From Portibacter marinus (GTDB lineage Bacteria > Bacteroidota > Bacteroidia > Chitinophagales > Saprospiraceae), in contig NZ_JAJNKB010000010.1 in NCBI RefSeq assembly GCF_021533195.1, positions 62,001 to 126,000 on the forward strand: DNA of 64,000 nt. Direction: 5' to 3'. How positions within the stretch are numbered: position 1 is the first letter of the stretch; the number at the start of each line of letters is the position of its first letter. Below the pieces are notes generated by a model, which saw only the letters and a program-made list of their open reading frames with translations, was not told the origin of the DNA and did not search any database. The position numbers and the translations under genes were made by a program. Shown here piece by piece: positions 35,836 through 45,310 of this stretch.

Positions 35836-36926
35836 TCAATTCATCTAAAGTCAAGAAGAAAGTGATTTTCGTTGGATCATTTAAAAAAACTGGCTCTTCT
35901 GGAAATGTGGGTGGTCAAATGTTTGCTTGTAAATCATTGGTAAATAGTGATATCACTGAGAAGGTCGATTGGAAATTGGTAGATACTACCGCTGAAAGTA
36001 ATCTCAAAAGAAACACTTTGATAAGAATATTTAAAGCATTAAAAAGAATGCTGAAGTTTACATATCTGTTGATTAGATATGATATAGAATCCGTTCTGAT
36101 TTTTACTTCTTCAGGTTGGAGTTTCTATGAAAAGGGAATGATGATCAGAATTGCTCATTTATTCCATGCTCAAAAAATCCTTGCACCTCGTTCAGGTTTT
36201 ATCATAGACGATTTGCAGAGCAATCCAAGATTTAAAAATTTTGCAAGAACCGTTTTTAACAAATGCGATTATGTATTATGTCAGGGAGAATATTGGAAAA
36301 CTTTTTTCAAAAATCACTTCGAAATCCAGGATCACAAGCTAGTTGTCCTCAAGAATTGGATAGATTTTCATAAATACTCGCCTAGAAAAAAGATAAGAAA
36401 AGAAAAACATATTCAGGTCTTATTTTTAGGATGGGTCGACAAAAATAAAGGCATTTACGATCTCTTAGAAGCGGCAAAACACTTAAAGTCTGAACCTTTA
36501 AAATTCAATATCGCAGGAAATGGGAAAGAATTCGAAAGTGTTAGGGATTTTGTAAGAAATAATGACCTAAAGAATGTCAAACTATTAGGCTGGGTATTGA
36601 GAGAGGAAAAAATTAAATTGTTGGCAGATTCTGACGTATTGATATTGCCTTCTTATCGCGAAGGTCTTCCTAACGCACTGTTAGAAGCCATGTCTTCTAA
36701 ATTATTGGTTATCGCGTCTAATGTCGGTGCCATACCCGAAGTAATAGATGATGGCGAAAATGGCTTTCTGATTGAGCCAGGAGATGTCAGTAAAATTGTT
36801 GACAAATTGAAAACAATTATAGATAATCCAAGTATGGTAGAAGAAATGGGAGAGAAGGCACGGATGAAAATCGAGTGCGAACATTCTCAAAATTCAGCCA
36901 TAACAGTCATGAAAAAAATTCTTTAG
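35832..36926 (+). CDS. Glycosyltransferase family 4
   Basis: A 364-residue GT-B enzyme. GSFKKTGSSGNVGGQMFACK begins the acceptor half; the donor half starts IQVLFLGWVDKNKGIYDLLE and contains SDVLILPSYREGLPNALLEA with the two EX7E glutamates, then NVGAIPEVIDDGENGFLIEP. TTG 35832 overlaps the sulfotransferase stop. A 61-bp gap with no recognisable signals separates it from the beta-helix lipoprotein. Specificity unknown. Confidence 0.9.
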   Translation: MINSSKVKKKVIFVGSFKKTGSSGNVGGQMFACKSLVNSDITEKVDWKLVDTTAESNLKRNTLIRIFKALKRMLKFTYLLIRYDIESVLIFTSSGWSFYEKGMMIRIAHLFHAQKILAPRSGFIIDDLQSNPRFKNFARTVFNKCDYVLCQGEYWKTFFKNHFEIQDHKLVVLKNWIDFHKYSPRKKIRKEKHIQVLFLGWVDKNKGIYDLLEAAKHLKSEPLKFNIAGNGKEFESVRDFVRNNDLKNVKLLGWVLREEKIKLLADSDVLILPSYREGLPNALLEAMSSKLLVIASNVGAIPEVIDDGENGFLIEPGDVSKIVDKLKTIIDNPSMVEEMGEKARMKIECEHSQNSAITVMKKIL

Positions 36927-36987
36927 CTGAAAATCATAAAAACTGTTGTATCCATTCTTTTGATAATTTAAAATAAATGCAAGCCTC

Positions 36988-38586
36988 TTGAAATACAACT
37001 TTTGCATATGGTCACTCCTCCTGATATTGATTTCATGTAATAGTCGTACTCAAAATATATCTGAAATTCCAGGATACAGATCTGTTGAACATGACCGATT
37101 AGAAGAATCAACATACAAATTTCAGCCCATCCCTGATAATGCCACCTTGCGAAGGTACAAACATCGGACATTAGTGGTTACCCCCAATTTAGAATATGAT
37201 TCCTGGCGAGAACTTATCTTTAAAAATGATGAAATCGATCTTTTTTTAATCACACCTGGCGATTATTTGAAGTGGGGTCAACTAAGACCTCACAAATCCG
37301 GAGAATTAAAGGTCCCTAAGATATTCCATTATTATAATCCCAAATTAAAATCTAAAGCTCTCCACCCGGTTCAACTACAAAAGGATGAAGCCGCGATTCT
37401 TGAAAACTTCAACTTCAATGAAATCGCTAATTGGAAAATTTATGGCCTGACATTCAGTGGCAAGCAAGATCAAATTAATAATTTGAAAGGCGGTATAAGC
37501 AATTTAATCATAAATTCCTCTGACAGGATTACAATAGACTTTTGTATTATCGAAAATGTACTTCGCAGTGGTGCCATACGCATTTCTACATCTAATCATA
37601 CCGTTATTTCAAATTCAGTTATTCGGGATAAAGTAGAAGGCTTAAAAGGCGACAATGTGGGAATTTTAGTCGGAGCGGTAGAAAATCAAGTTTCATTAAA
37701 TACCAAAATTTATAATAATGAAATCATAAACTATACAGATGGTATTCAATTACTTTACTACACAACACCGTCGCGTAACAAACCAGTCACAGGAGAGTTA
37801 CCTGGAACATATATTGGATACAACGATATTTACATAACCCCCGATCTCTATCGTCAAAAAGAAAACAGACTCTTTTCTTGCGCTGAAAATGGAATAGACA
37901 TCAAAGTTGGAAGCTCTTCAAAAAATCCACTTCATTGGGTTACCATTGAAAATAACAATCTGTGGGGATTTAGGGATACAGATTCTTCTTGTTCAGGGAG
38001 TTCTAACGGAGAGGCCATTACGATTCATAGAAATGCTAAAAATGTTCTACTTAAAGACAATGTCATTTTTGATTCATCCAGAGGCGTCACTGTGGGATGG
38101 AAAAATAATAGATTTCCAGACGAGGAAGTAGACCTCATCACCATCTCTAATAACTTATTATTTGATTTCTACCACGCAGATGAAAAAAAAGATGGAATAG
38201 GTTTCATTTTATCTGGTAATACAAGATTAGTGAATAATACCCTTAAAGGTATAGATGTCCCACTCATTATTGAAAATAATAAAAAACGACATCAATTGGA
38301 TTACAATGTTTTTATAGGTACCCGAAGAGGCGCTTTTTATAATTTGAATAAATCAAGTGAATACAATTGCAATATATGGCTTGATTACAAGGCAAATGAC
38401 CTAAGATTTAAAATCCGGCCAAGAAACAAGATGGATAAAAACTCTGAATTGTCTCAATTCGAAAATTATTCTTTTCAAATCAAGAAATGGACAGATCCAC
38501 AGCTTAAAATCGCAACAAATGTGGCAGTAAATACCGCTCTGGAACAATGTGAGTGTCGAGTAGAAAAATCAATACCGATTAAATGA
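36988..38586 (+). CDS. Lipoprotein with right-handed parallel beta-helix (polysaccharide lyase-like)
   Basis: A 532-residue protein with a lipoprotein signal peptide (hydrophobic core, LISC lipobox, Cys17), so it is probably anchored in an outer or inner membrane facing the periplasm or outside. Residues ~145-430 show repeating short strands with many Asn/Ile pairs (for example FCIIENVLRSGAIRIST, IENNNLWGFRDTD, AKNVLLKDNVIFDSSRGVT), typical of pectate-lyase-like or chondroitinase-B-like beta-helices. It overlaps the two-domain oxidoreductase by 4 bp. It may be a lyase, epimerase or binding protein for the glycan; catalytic residues are not identifiable here. Confidence 0.75.
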   Translation: MKYNFCIWSLLLILISCNSRTQNISEIPGYRSVEHDRLEESTYKFQPIPDNATLRRYKHRTLVVTPNLEYDSWRELIFKNDEIDLFLITPGDYLKWGQLRPHKSGELKVPKIFHYYNPKLKSKALHPVQLQKDEAAILENFNFNEIANWKIYGLTFSGKQDQINNLKGGISNLIINSSDRITIDFCIIENVLRSGAIRISTSNHTVISNSVIRDKVEGLKGDNVGILVGAVENQVSLNTKIYNNEIINYTDGIQLLYYTTPSRNKPVTGELPGTYIGYNDIYITPDLYRQKENRLFSCAENGIDIKVGSSSKNPLHWVTIENNNLWGFRDTDSSCSGSSNGEAITIHRNAKNVLLKDNVIFDSSRGVTVGWKNNRFPDEEVDLITISNNLLFDFYHADEKKDGIGFILSGNTRLVNNTLKGIDVPLIIENNKKRHQLDYNVFIGTRRGAFYNLNKSSEYNCNIWLDYKANDLRFKIRPRNKMDKNSELSQFENYSFQIKKWTDPQLKIATNVAVNTALEQCECRVEKSIPIK

Positions 38587-40697
38587 AACAAATCATTCAA
38601 GACCTTAAAACCGGAAAAACCATATTAGAGGATGTTCCTGTGCCATCGATTAAAGAGGGACATGTTTTAATCAAAACCCACCGATCTTTAGTGTCACTTG
38701 GTACGGAGAAAATGTTGGTCGAGTTTGGTAAGGCAAATTATATACAAAAAGCCAGACAACAACCGGAAAAAGTAAAGCAAGTCATTCAGAAGATTAAAAC
38801 AGACGGTTTAAAACCTACTTTGGACGCCGTTTTTCGAAAACTTGGAGAACCATTGCCACTGGGTTACTGTAATGCTGGTCAGGTGATCGGGATAGGTAAA
38901 GGAGTTAAAGGCATCCAACTAGGTGATCGGGTAGTTAGTAATGGTCACCATGCTGAAGTGGTATGCATTCCAGAAAATCTCATTGCTAAAATTCCTGATA
39001 ATGTCAGCTATGAAGAAGCTGCTTTTACAGTTATTGGTGCCATTGCCTTACAAGGTATTCGATTAATTGCCCCATCATTTGGTGAAACGGTAGTGGTTAC
39101 AGGACTTGGTTTGATAGGTCTGATTGCTTCTCAAATTCTTAAAGCGAACGGTTGCCAGGTTATTGGTTTGGATTTTGACACTAAAAAAATAGAACTGGCA
39201 AAAAGTTGGGGAATTGCTGCCTACAATGCTTCAACCATCAATGTGGTAGACTCGGTTCTTGCAAGAACAGGTAACATAGGAGCGGATGCTGTTCTTATTA
39301 CCGCATCCTCAAAAAGTAATGATATCATCTCACAAGCGGCTCAAATGTCCAGACAGAGAGGGCGTATTGTGCTGGTCGGTGTGATAGGTCTGAATATGAA
39401 TCGAGCTGATATGTATGAAAAGGAGCTTACTTTTCAAGTTTCATGTAGCTACGGTCCTGGACGATATGATTACAACTATGAGAATAAAGGCCTGGATTAC
39501 CCAATAGGTTTTGTAAGGTGGACTGAAAAAAGAAATTTTGAAGCTGTGTTAAAAGCAATATCTGAAAAAAGCATCAACACCCTTCCTTTAATCACAGACA
39601 AAGTTCCACTTTTAGAATACCATCGAATCTATGGCGAAATGTCTTCCACTAAGTCGATCGCATCCATTCTGGAGTATACAGATAGTGTAGACACAGAAAT
39701 CTCAACAGTTAAAGTAAAAGACAATCCTTTTAATCCTTCTAAAGGAATAGTGGGCATCATCGGGGCTGGTAATTTCACGGCATCTATGATTGCACCTGTA
39801 TTAAGCAAATTAGGTGTTCAAATGAAATACATAGTCTCTTCAAAAGGGCTATCAGGGACTGTTTTAGCTAAAAAATATCAAATTAATTATTCATCGACTG
39901 AATATAGAGATGTGCTGGATGATCCTGCTTGCAATGCTGTTATTATAACGACTCGTCATGGCATGCATGCTGAAATGGTTATAAAGGCGCTACAGAAAGA
40001 CAAGCACGTTTTCGTAGAAAAACCTCTAGCGCTTACTTTTGAAGAAATCAATCAAATTGAGGAAGCATACAAAAATGCAAATTCTTCGCTGACAGTAGGT
40101 TTCAATAGAAGATTTTCTCCTTTTATTCAAAGTGCTAAGACCCAGTTAGGAAGCGCTGCAAAACCTATCAATGTTATCGCAACTATGAATGCTGGTGCCA
40201 TTCCTCAGGATCATTGGGTTCACGATTTAAATGAAGGTGGGGGAAGAATAATTGGAGAGGCATGTCACTACATAGATCTTATCACTTTTCTGACTGGTAG
40301 CCTTGTGGATGAGGTGGTCATGAACGCACAAGGTAAAAAACCTGGTGCGCAGACAGACAATGCAAGTATTTTACTGCGTTATGCGAATGGGTCACAAGGT
40401 GTGATTCATTACTTTTCCGATGGTAATAAGTCCTATTCCAAAGAAAGAATTGAAATATATGATCAGGGAAAGAATATCATCATTGATAATTTTAGAAGTA
40501 TTAAGTATTACGGATACCGTTCAAGAAATAGAAAAAAATCACAGGATAAAGGGCATTTTGAACAGTTTCGAAGGTGGAGTGAAATGATTCAATCAGGAGA
40601 TCAACATCTCATCCCATTTCATGAAATAATTAATACGAGTAAGGCTTCAATTGCTTGTGTTAAGTCTTTGCAGGAAAAAGTTTGGATTCAAATTTAA
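38583..40697 (+). CDS. Two-domain oxidoreductase (zinc-type dehydrogenase fused to Gfo/Idh/MocA)
   Basis: A 704-residue fusion. Residues ~1-360 resemble medium-chain dehydrogenases (GYCNAGQVIGIGKGVKGIQL, GDRVVSNGHHAEV, VVVTGLGLIGLIASQILKAN, GRIVLVGVIG). Residues ~385-700 are a Gfo/Idh/MocA unit (GIVGIIGAGNFTASMIAPVL, TTRHGMHAEMVIKAL, HVFVEKPLALTFEE, GGGRIIGEACHYIDLI). Such bi-domain proteins recur beside heparinase II/III-family genes in exopolysaccharide loci, as here, but their reaction is not established. Both cofactor sites look intact. It overlaps its neighbours by 4 and 16 bp. Confidence 0.88.
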   Translation: MKQIIQDLKTGKTILEDVPVPSIKEGHVLIKTHRSLVSLGTEKMLVEFGKANYIQKARQQPEKVKQVIQKIKTDGLKPTLDAVFRKLGEPLPLGYCNAGQVIGIGKGVKGIQLGDRVVSNGHHAEVVCIPENLIAKIPDNVSYEEAAFTVIGAIALQGIRLIAPSFGETVVVTGLGLIGLIASQILKANGCQVIGLDFDTKKIELAKSWGIAAYNASTINVVDSVLARTGNIGADAVLITASSKSNDIISQAAQMSRQRGRIVLVGVIGLNMNRADMYEKELTFQVSCSYGPGRYDYNYENKGLDYPIGFVRWTEKRNFEAVLKAISEKSINTLPLITDKVPLLEYHRIYGEMSSTKSIASILEYTDSVDTEISTVKVKDNPFNPSKGIVGIIGAGNFTASMIAPVLSKLGVQMKYIVSSKGLSGTVLAKKYQINYSSTEYRDVLDDPACNAVIITTRHGMHAEMVIKALQKDKHVFVEKPLALTFEEINQIEEAYKNANSSLTVGFNRRFSPFIQSAKTQLGSAAKPINVIATMNAGAIPQDHWVHDLNEGGGRIIGEACHYIDLITFLTGSLVDEVVMNAQGKKPGAQTDNASILLRYANGSQGVIHYFSDGNKSYSKERIEIYDQGKNIIIDNFRSIKYYGYRSRNRKKSQDKGHFEQFRRWSEMIQSGDQHLIPFHEIINTSKASIACVKSLQEKVWIQI

Positions 40698-42268
40698 CAG
40701 CTGGGGTGATATCCATTTCAAGATACTTCCATACCATCATTCATCTAAAACCTATTCAAATCTTTTATCAGTTATGGTATAGGATGAAGCCTGCATACAA
40801 GGTACCTGAGATACACGGAACGAGTATTAGCTTTAAATCAGAAATTTATTTTCAAAACCTGATACCTCACTCTTCCTCTAACCATAAACTATCATTTTCA
40901 TTTCTTAATCTGACTCACTCTTTTAGTGAGCGTGTCGATTGGAATTTTTCAAAATTTGGCAAGCTCTGGACCTATCATCTCAACTATTTTGATTTTCTGC
41001 TACAAAAAGATAGCAATCTTGAACATTCTATATCTCTGCTTACAGACTTTTATCAGAATTACTGCAATTTAAAAGATGGTCTCGAACCCTACCCCACCTC
41101 ATTAAGAATAATCAATCTTATAAAATTTGTAGGTGTTTATCATCTTAATATTCCATTGTTGGATAAACTGATCGCCTTAGATACCAAAAGATTGGAGAAA
41201 AATTTAGAATATCACCTACTTGCTAACCATCTTCTGGAAAATGCATTTGCCTTGATTTTCACTTCTTATTATTTAAAAGATGAAAGATTATATCAGAAAT
41301 CAAAAAAATTACTTCTCAAAGAATTAGAAGAGCAAATTCTAAACGATGGTGCTCACTACGAACGCAGCCCCATGTACCACCTAATCATTTTTAGACGACT
41401 TCTAGATCTCATTCTGCTATTAAATTTAAACCCGTGGAAAGGAAAAGAAATCCAAAATACATTAGAAGACTTTGCGGGAAAAATGCAAAGTTGGCTTACT
41501 CAAATGACTTTTTCTAATGGATGTCTTCCGCATTTTAATGATTCTGCTAGAAATTCTTCATTGACTCCCTTGGTATTAAATAAATACTTTAGTTCTCTAA
41601 AGATTAGAAAGCAAAATATAGCACTTTATTCTTCAGGTTTTCGGAAATTATCATCACCCGAAATGGAATGTGTGGTCAATGTAGGTAATATTACACCTGC
41701 TTATCAACCAGGACATGCTCATGCTGATTCACTTTCATTTGTTATGAATATAAGGAATAAACCCTTTATCGTAGACACTGGTATATCAACCTATGAGAAA
41801 AACAAAAGAAGGCATTCTGAAAGGTCAACGGCCGCACATAATACGGTGACCATTAAAGGTGAAAACTCAAGTGACGTATGGAGTGGCTTCAGAGTAGGTA
41901 AAAGAGCCAATACCCGTATCATCATTGCTTCTGATGATCATATTCAGGCAGAACATGATGGATTTAAAAAATTTAATATTATTCATCGAAGATCCTGGAT
42001 TAAAGAAATTGGTAGCATGAGAATCATCGATTTACTACGTGACTCGAAAATCCGTGGTTGTGCTACGTTGCACTTTCATCCAGATATCTCTATTGAGAAA
42101 GTGGAAAAGAAGCGTATCCTATTTGATGGGGCGTGTATAGAACTTTCAACAGATCAATTTAAAATAGAAGATTATCAGTTTGCCAGCGCATTTAATCAGC
42201 TTATAACGGCAAAATGTATCAAAGTCACTTTTTCAAATAAATTAGAAACACTAGTTAATTGGAATTAG
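40682..42268 (+). CDS. Heparinase II/III family protein (alginate lyase-like)
   Basis: A 528-residue protein without a signal peptide. The N-terminal half is an (alpha/alpha) toroid-like region (HLKPIQIFYQLWYRMKP, LWTYHLNYFDFLLQK, NDGAHYERSPMYHLI with Tyr/His residues). The C-terminal half matches the Heparinase_II_III domain: YQPGHAHADSLSFVMNIRN, VDTGISTYEKNKRRHSERST and AAHNTVTIKGENSSDVW. Polyuronate lyases have this fold. Its predicted cytoplasmic or non-classical location and its pairing with the two-domain oxidoreductase suggest a role in synthesis or proofreading rather than nutrient breakdown; that is inference. TTG 40682 start. Confidence 0.85.
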   Translation: MDSNLTAGVISISRYFHTIIHLKPIQIFYQLWYRMKPAYKVPEIHGTSISFKSEIYFQNLIPHSSSNHKLSFSFLNLTHSFSERVDWNFSKFGKLWTYHLNYFDFLLQKDSNLEHSISLLTDFYQNYCNLKDGLEPYPTSLRIINLIKFVGVYHLNIPLLDKLIALDTKRLEKNLEYHLLANHLLENAFALIFTSYYLKDERLYQKSKKLLLKELEEQILNDGAHYERSPMYHLIIFRRLLDLILLLNLNPWKGKEIQNTLEDFAGKMQSWLTQMTFSNGCLPHFNDSARNSSLTPLVLNKYFSSLKIRKQNIALYSSGFRKLSSPEMECVVNVGNITPAYQPGHAHADSLSFVMNIRNKPFIVDTGISTYEKNKRRHSERSTAAHNTVTIKGENSSDVWSGFRVGKRANTRIIIASDDHIQAEHDGFKKFNIIHRRSWIKEIGSMRIIDLLRDSKIRGCATLHFHPDISIEKVEKKRILFDGACIELSTDQFKIEDYQFASAFNQLITAKCIKVTFSNKLETLVNWN

Positions 42269-42317
42269 AATAGGGCTTTGCTGGAATTTTATTTAAAGCT
42301 TTAATGACAAACACAAC

Positions 42318-43529
42318 TTGAAAATTCTCTTTCTAACGGATAACTTCCCCCCTGAAGTAAACGCCCCTGCAAGTAGAACATATGAACATTGTAAAGAATG
42401 GGTCAAACTCGGAGTAGAAGTTACTGTGATAACATGTGCTCCAAATTTTCCAATGGGTAAGTTATATAATGGATACAAAAATAAAGCGATCCAAAAAGAA
42501 ACCATGGATGGAATTGAAGTGATAAGGGTCTGGTCATACATAGCTCCCAATAGTGGTTTTCTGAAGCGAATTCTTGACTTTGCGAGCTATGCAATCATGT
42601 CATTTATTGTGGGACTGTTCGTAAGATGTGATGTTATTATTGGAACTTCTCCTCAATTTTTTACAGCTATTTCAGCACGATGTTTAGCGTTTTTCAAATT
42701 AAAAAAGTGGATTTTTGAAGTGAGAGATATATGGCCGGAATCTATCGTGGCCGTAGGTTCCATGAAGAGATCTTCCAAATTGTTCAAATTCTTGCATTGG
42801 ATTGAAAAAAAGTTATATAGAAGTGCCTCTCTAATCATACCTGTAACAGACTCCTTCAAAGAGTACATCTCAAAATTCACAAATACATCTAAAATACATG
42901 TAGTTAAAAATGGTGTTGATCATGAATTATTCAAACCTATTCCTAAAAATAAGCAGCTTTTGCACCACCTTGGTCTTCAGGGAAAATTTATTGTTGGATA
43001 CATTGGAACCCTTGGAATGGCACATGCCCTGGAATTTATTGTTGAGTCCATAAACGATCCTAATTTATCAGATAAATTTCACTTTATTTTCCTCGGTGAT
43101 GGCTCTGAAAAATTAAAACTCATTAAAAGGTCGAAAGAATTGAAATTAAGCAATACTTCATTCTTGCCTTTTGTTTCCAAGGAAAGTATTCCTGACTATA
43201 TCAGTCTCCTCGATGTGGCTCTCGTAAATCTTCGAAAGGATGATACATTTAAGTCCGTAATTCCTTCGAAAATTTTCGAAAACGCAGCTATGCAAAAACC
43301 AATACTTCTTGGTGTTTCAGGAGAGTCAAAAAAGATAATTGAAAAATATAATGCTGGTTTATGCTTTGAACCAGAAAACAAGGCAGATTTCATTCATACA
43401 TTAGATAAAATGCTAAATCCGCATATTTATAAGGACCTGGTAATAGGTTGCCAAAAGCTTTCCAGTGATTATAGTAGAAAAAGACTTGCAGCCACCATGT
43501 TAAATCATATAAGCCATTTAAATGAATAA
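42318..43529 (+). CDS. Glycosyltransferase family 4 (WbuB-like)
   Basis: A 403-residue GT-B protein with the WbuB-type N-terminus FLTDNFPPEVNAPASRTYEH, then TCAPNFPMGKLYNGY, VWSYIAPNSGFLKRILDF, EVRDIWPESIVAVGSMKR, and VKNGVDHELFKP at the hinge. The donor domain has FIVGYIGTLGMAHALEFIVE and VIPSKIFENAAMQKPILLG. In this subgroup the usual EX7E is replaced by the KIFE motif, as here. WbuB relatives often transfer FucNAc or related aminosugars. Its stop overlaps WecB by 8 bp, so WecB may make its donor precursor. TTG start. Confidence 0.9.
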   Translation: MKILFLTDNFPPEVNAPASRTYEHCKEWVKLGVEVTVITCAPNFPMGKLYNGYKNKAIQKETMDGIEVIRVWSYIAPNSGFLKRILDFASYAIMSFIVGLFVRCDVIIGTSPQFFTAISARCLAFFKLKKWIFEVRDIWPESIVAVGSMKRSSKLFKFLHWIEKKLYRSASLIIPVTDSFKEYISKFTNTSKIHVVKNGVDHELFKPIPKNKQLLHHLGLQGKFIVGYIGTLGMAHALEFIVESINDPNLSDKFHFIFLGDGSEKLKLIKRSKELKLSNTSFLPFVSKESIPDYISLLDVALVNLRKDDTFKSVIPSKIFENAAMQKPILLGVSGESKKIIEKYNAGLCFEPENKADFIHTLDKMLNPHIYKDLVIGCQKLSSDYSRKRLAATMLNHISHLNE

Positions 43530-44601
43530 AATAGATATCATCGCCGGCGCACGACCTAACTTTATGAAAATAGGTCCCATCATACATGCTATTCACCGGT
43601 TTAATGAAACTGCTTCGACGCCCATCGAATACCGCCTTATCCACACTGGTCAACACTACGATAAAAAAATGTCTGAGGACTTTTTCGAACAGCTGAACAT
43701 CCCTGAACCACATATCAATCTGGGCGTTGGATCCGGGACTCAAGCTGAACAGACAGGAAAAATCATGCTTCGATATGAAGAAGCCATCCAGGATTGGAAA
43801 CCTGAACTGTGCATTGTCGTGGGAGATGTAACCTCTACCATGGCTTGCTCCATCACCGCTAAGAAGGAAGGTGTTAAAGTGGCTCATGTAGAAGGTGGTA
43901 TCAGATCTGGCGATGAGTCTATGCCGGAAGAAATTAATCGAATGGTAACCGACGCTATTACCGATTTTTTCTTCACCACTTCTGAGGTTGCTAATCAAAA
44001 CCTCAAGGATCTGGGACACGCTGATGAAAAGGTTTTTTTTGTGGGAAACACCATGATCGACTCCTTATTAGGGAATTTGGAAAGACTTAAAGATCCTGAA
44101 CTGGAATTAACGAAAGGAAAATACCTCGTTATGACACTTCATCGACCTTCTAACGTAGATGCAATGAAAAACCTTGGTGATCTACTGGGGCTCATTAACG
44201 AGAACATTAAAGACCATAAAGTACTTTTCCCTATGCATCCCAGGACGAAGAAAATGTACGACCAACTGAACATGAATTATGATCAACTCGTTATCACCGG
44301 TCCAATGCCTTATTTAGAATTTATTCATGCTATAAAACATTCCATGGGTGTCATCACGGATTCTGGCGGCATCACCGAAGAAACTACTGTGCTGGGTATT
44401 CCTTGCATGACTTTGAGAGACTCGACTGAACGTCCTGAAACAGTAACGATCGGTACCAATGAAATTGTGGGTACCAATCCGAAGAACATTCTTCCTTATT
44501 TAGAAAAGCTTCTTTCAGGTCAATGGAAGAAGGGTGAAATACCAGAACTTTGGGACGGGCAAACAGCGAAGCGGATAGTACAGATTATTTCAAAATTATG
44601 A
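43522..44601 (+). CDS. wecB: Non-hydrolysing UDP-GlcNAc 2-epimerase
   Basis: A 359-residue epimerase interconverting UDP-GlcNAc and UDP-ManNAc. IIAGARPNFMKIGPIIHAI, HTGQHYDKKMSEDFFEQL, GDVTSTMACSITAKK, VAHVEGGIRSGDESMPEEIN, MTLHRPSNVD, FPMHPRTKKM and ITDSGGITEETTVLGIPC are all present. It is the second family member in the window and the closer match to classical WecB. GC content is higher than that of the surrounding glycosyltransferases. ManNAc made here might be oxidised to ManNAcA by a dehydrogenase, but no WecC is adjacent. Confidence 0.93.
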   Translation: MNKIDIIAGARPNFMKIGPIIHAIHRFNETASTPIEYRLIHTGQHYDKKMSEDFFEQLNIPEPHINLGVGSGTQAEQTGKIMLRYEEAIQDWKPELCIVVGDVTSTMACSITAKKEGVKVAHVEGGIRSGDESMPEEINRMVTDAITDFFFTTSEVANQNLKDLGHADEKVFFVGNTMIDSLLGNLERLKDPELELTKGKYLVMTLHRPSNVDAMKNLGDLLGLINENIKDHKVLFPMHPRTKKMYDQLNMNYDQLVITGPMPYLEFIHAIKHSMGVITDSGGITEETTVLGIPCMTLRDSTERPETVTIGTNEIVGTNPKNILPYLEKLLSGQWKKGEIPELWDGQTAKRIVQIISKL

Positions 44602-44605
44602 TCCG

Positions 44606-45307
44606 TTGCTGAAGTCTGTTGACTATTCCTGGCTGGATTTTGAAAAGCTGATCACTGAGGTAGCAAAAGATGACAAAATCTCCTCTGTTCTTGAGATAGG
44701 CGCAGGAGCAAACCCTTTCTTTTCGGATCAACAAGTCGAGGCGTTAAAACTCGAGTATACCATTCTTGACATAGACCCGCTAGAGCTTCAAAAGGCTACG
44801 ACTGCAAAATCAACCAGAGTTGTTCATGATCTTAGTATAGAGCCCCTCTCACAGAAATTCGACCTGATTTTCTCCCAAATGCTACTTGAGCATCTTAATG
44901 ATCCAATGTCTTTTCATCAAAATATCTTGTCCATGATGAAACCCGAAAGTATAGTCTGTCATTTCTTCGCTACAAAATACGGACTTCCCAGCTTGCTGAA
45001 TCTCCTACTTCCCTCTCGGCTTTCGAATTTCATAGTTTATAAGCTACAGAAACGCGATCCCATTGATCATGGAAAATTCAAAGCTTATTATAAAAAATGT
45101 ACTGGACCTCTTAAATCGACAATTAGTTGGTTTGATTCCATAGGCTACAAAGTCCTCTCCTTTGATGGCTACCTGGGTCACAGTTACCTCGGCAGCATTA
45201 AATGGCTACATGAAATAGAAAAGTTATACTGTCTCATTATCAGAAAGATAAATAATCCGTACTTTTCTTCTAATGCTATTTTAGTCATGAAATCAAAACA
45301 GAAATAA
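44606..45307 (+). CDS. Class I SAM-dependent methyltransferase
   Basis: A 233-residue methyltransferase-like protein: SSVLEIGAGANPFFSDQQVE as motif I, YTILDIDPLELQKA for the acidic strand 2, and FDLIFSQMLLEHLNDPMSFH as motif IV with the ubiE-type LEHL. The C-terminal basic region is long. TTG 44606 start, 4 bp after wecB. It is the last clearly glycan-biosynthetic gene before a sugar-transport pocket. Substrate unknown. Confidence 0.82.
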   Translation: MLKSVDYSWLDFEKLITEVAKDDKISSVLEIGAGANPFFSDQQVEALKLEYTILDIDPLELQKATTAKSTRVVHDLSIEPLSQKFDLIFSQMLLEHLNDPMSFHQNILSMMKPESIVCHFFATKYGLPSLLNLLLPSRLSNFIVYKLQKRDPIDHGKFKAYYKKCTGPLKSTISWFDSIGYKVLSFDGYLGHSYLGSIKWLHEIEKLYCLIIRKINNPYFSSNAILVMKSKQK

Positions 45308-45310
45308 CAA

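Noticed and set aside
43390-44019. 209-codon open frame antisense to wecB
   Set aside because: The plus-strand frame is a textbook WecB; the antisense frame has no recognisable domain and arises from codon bias of the real gene.
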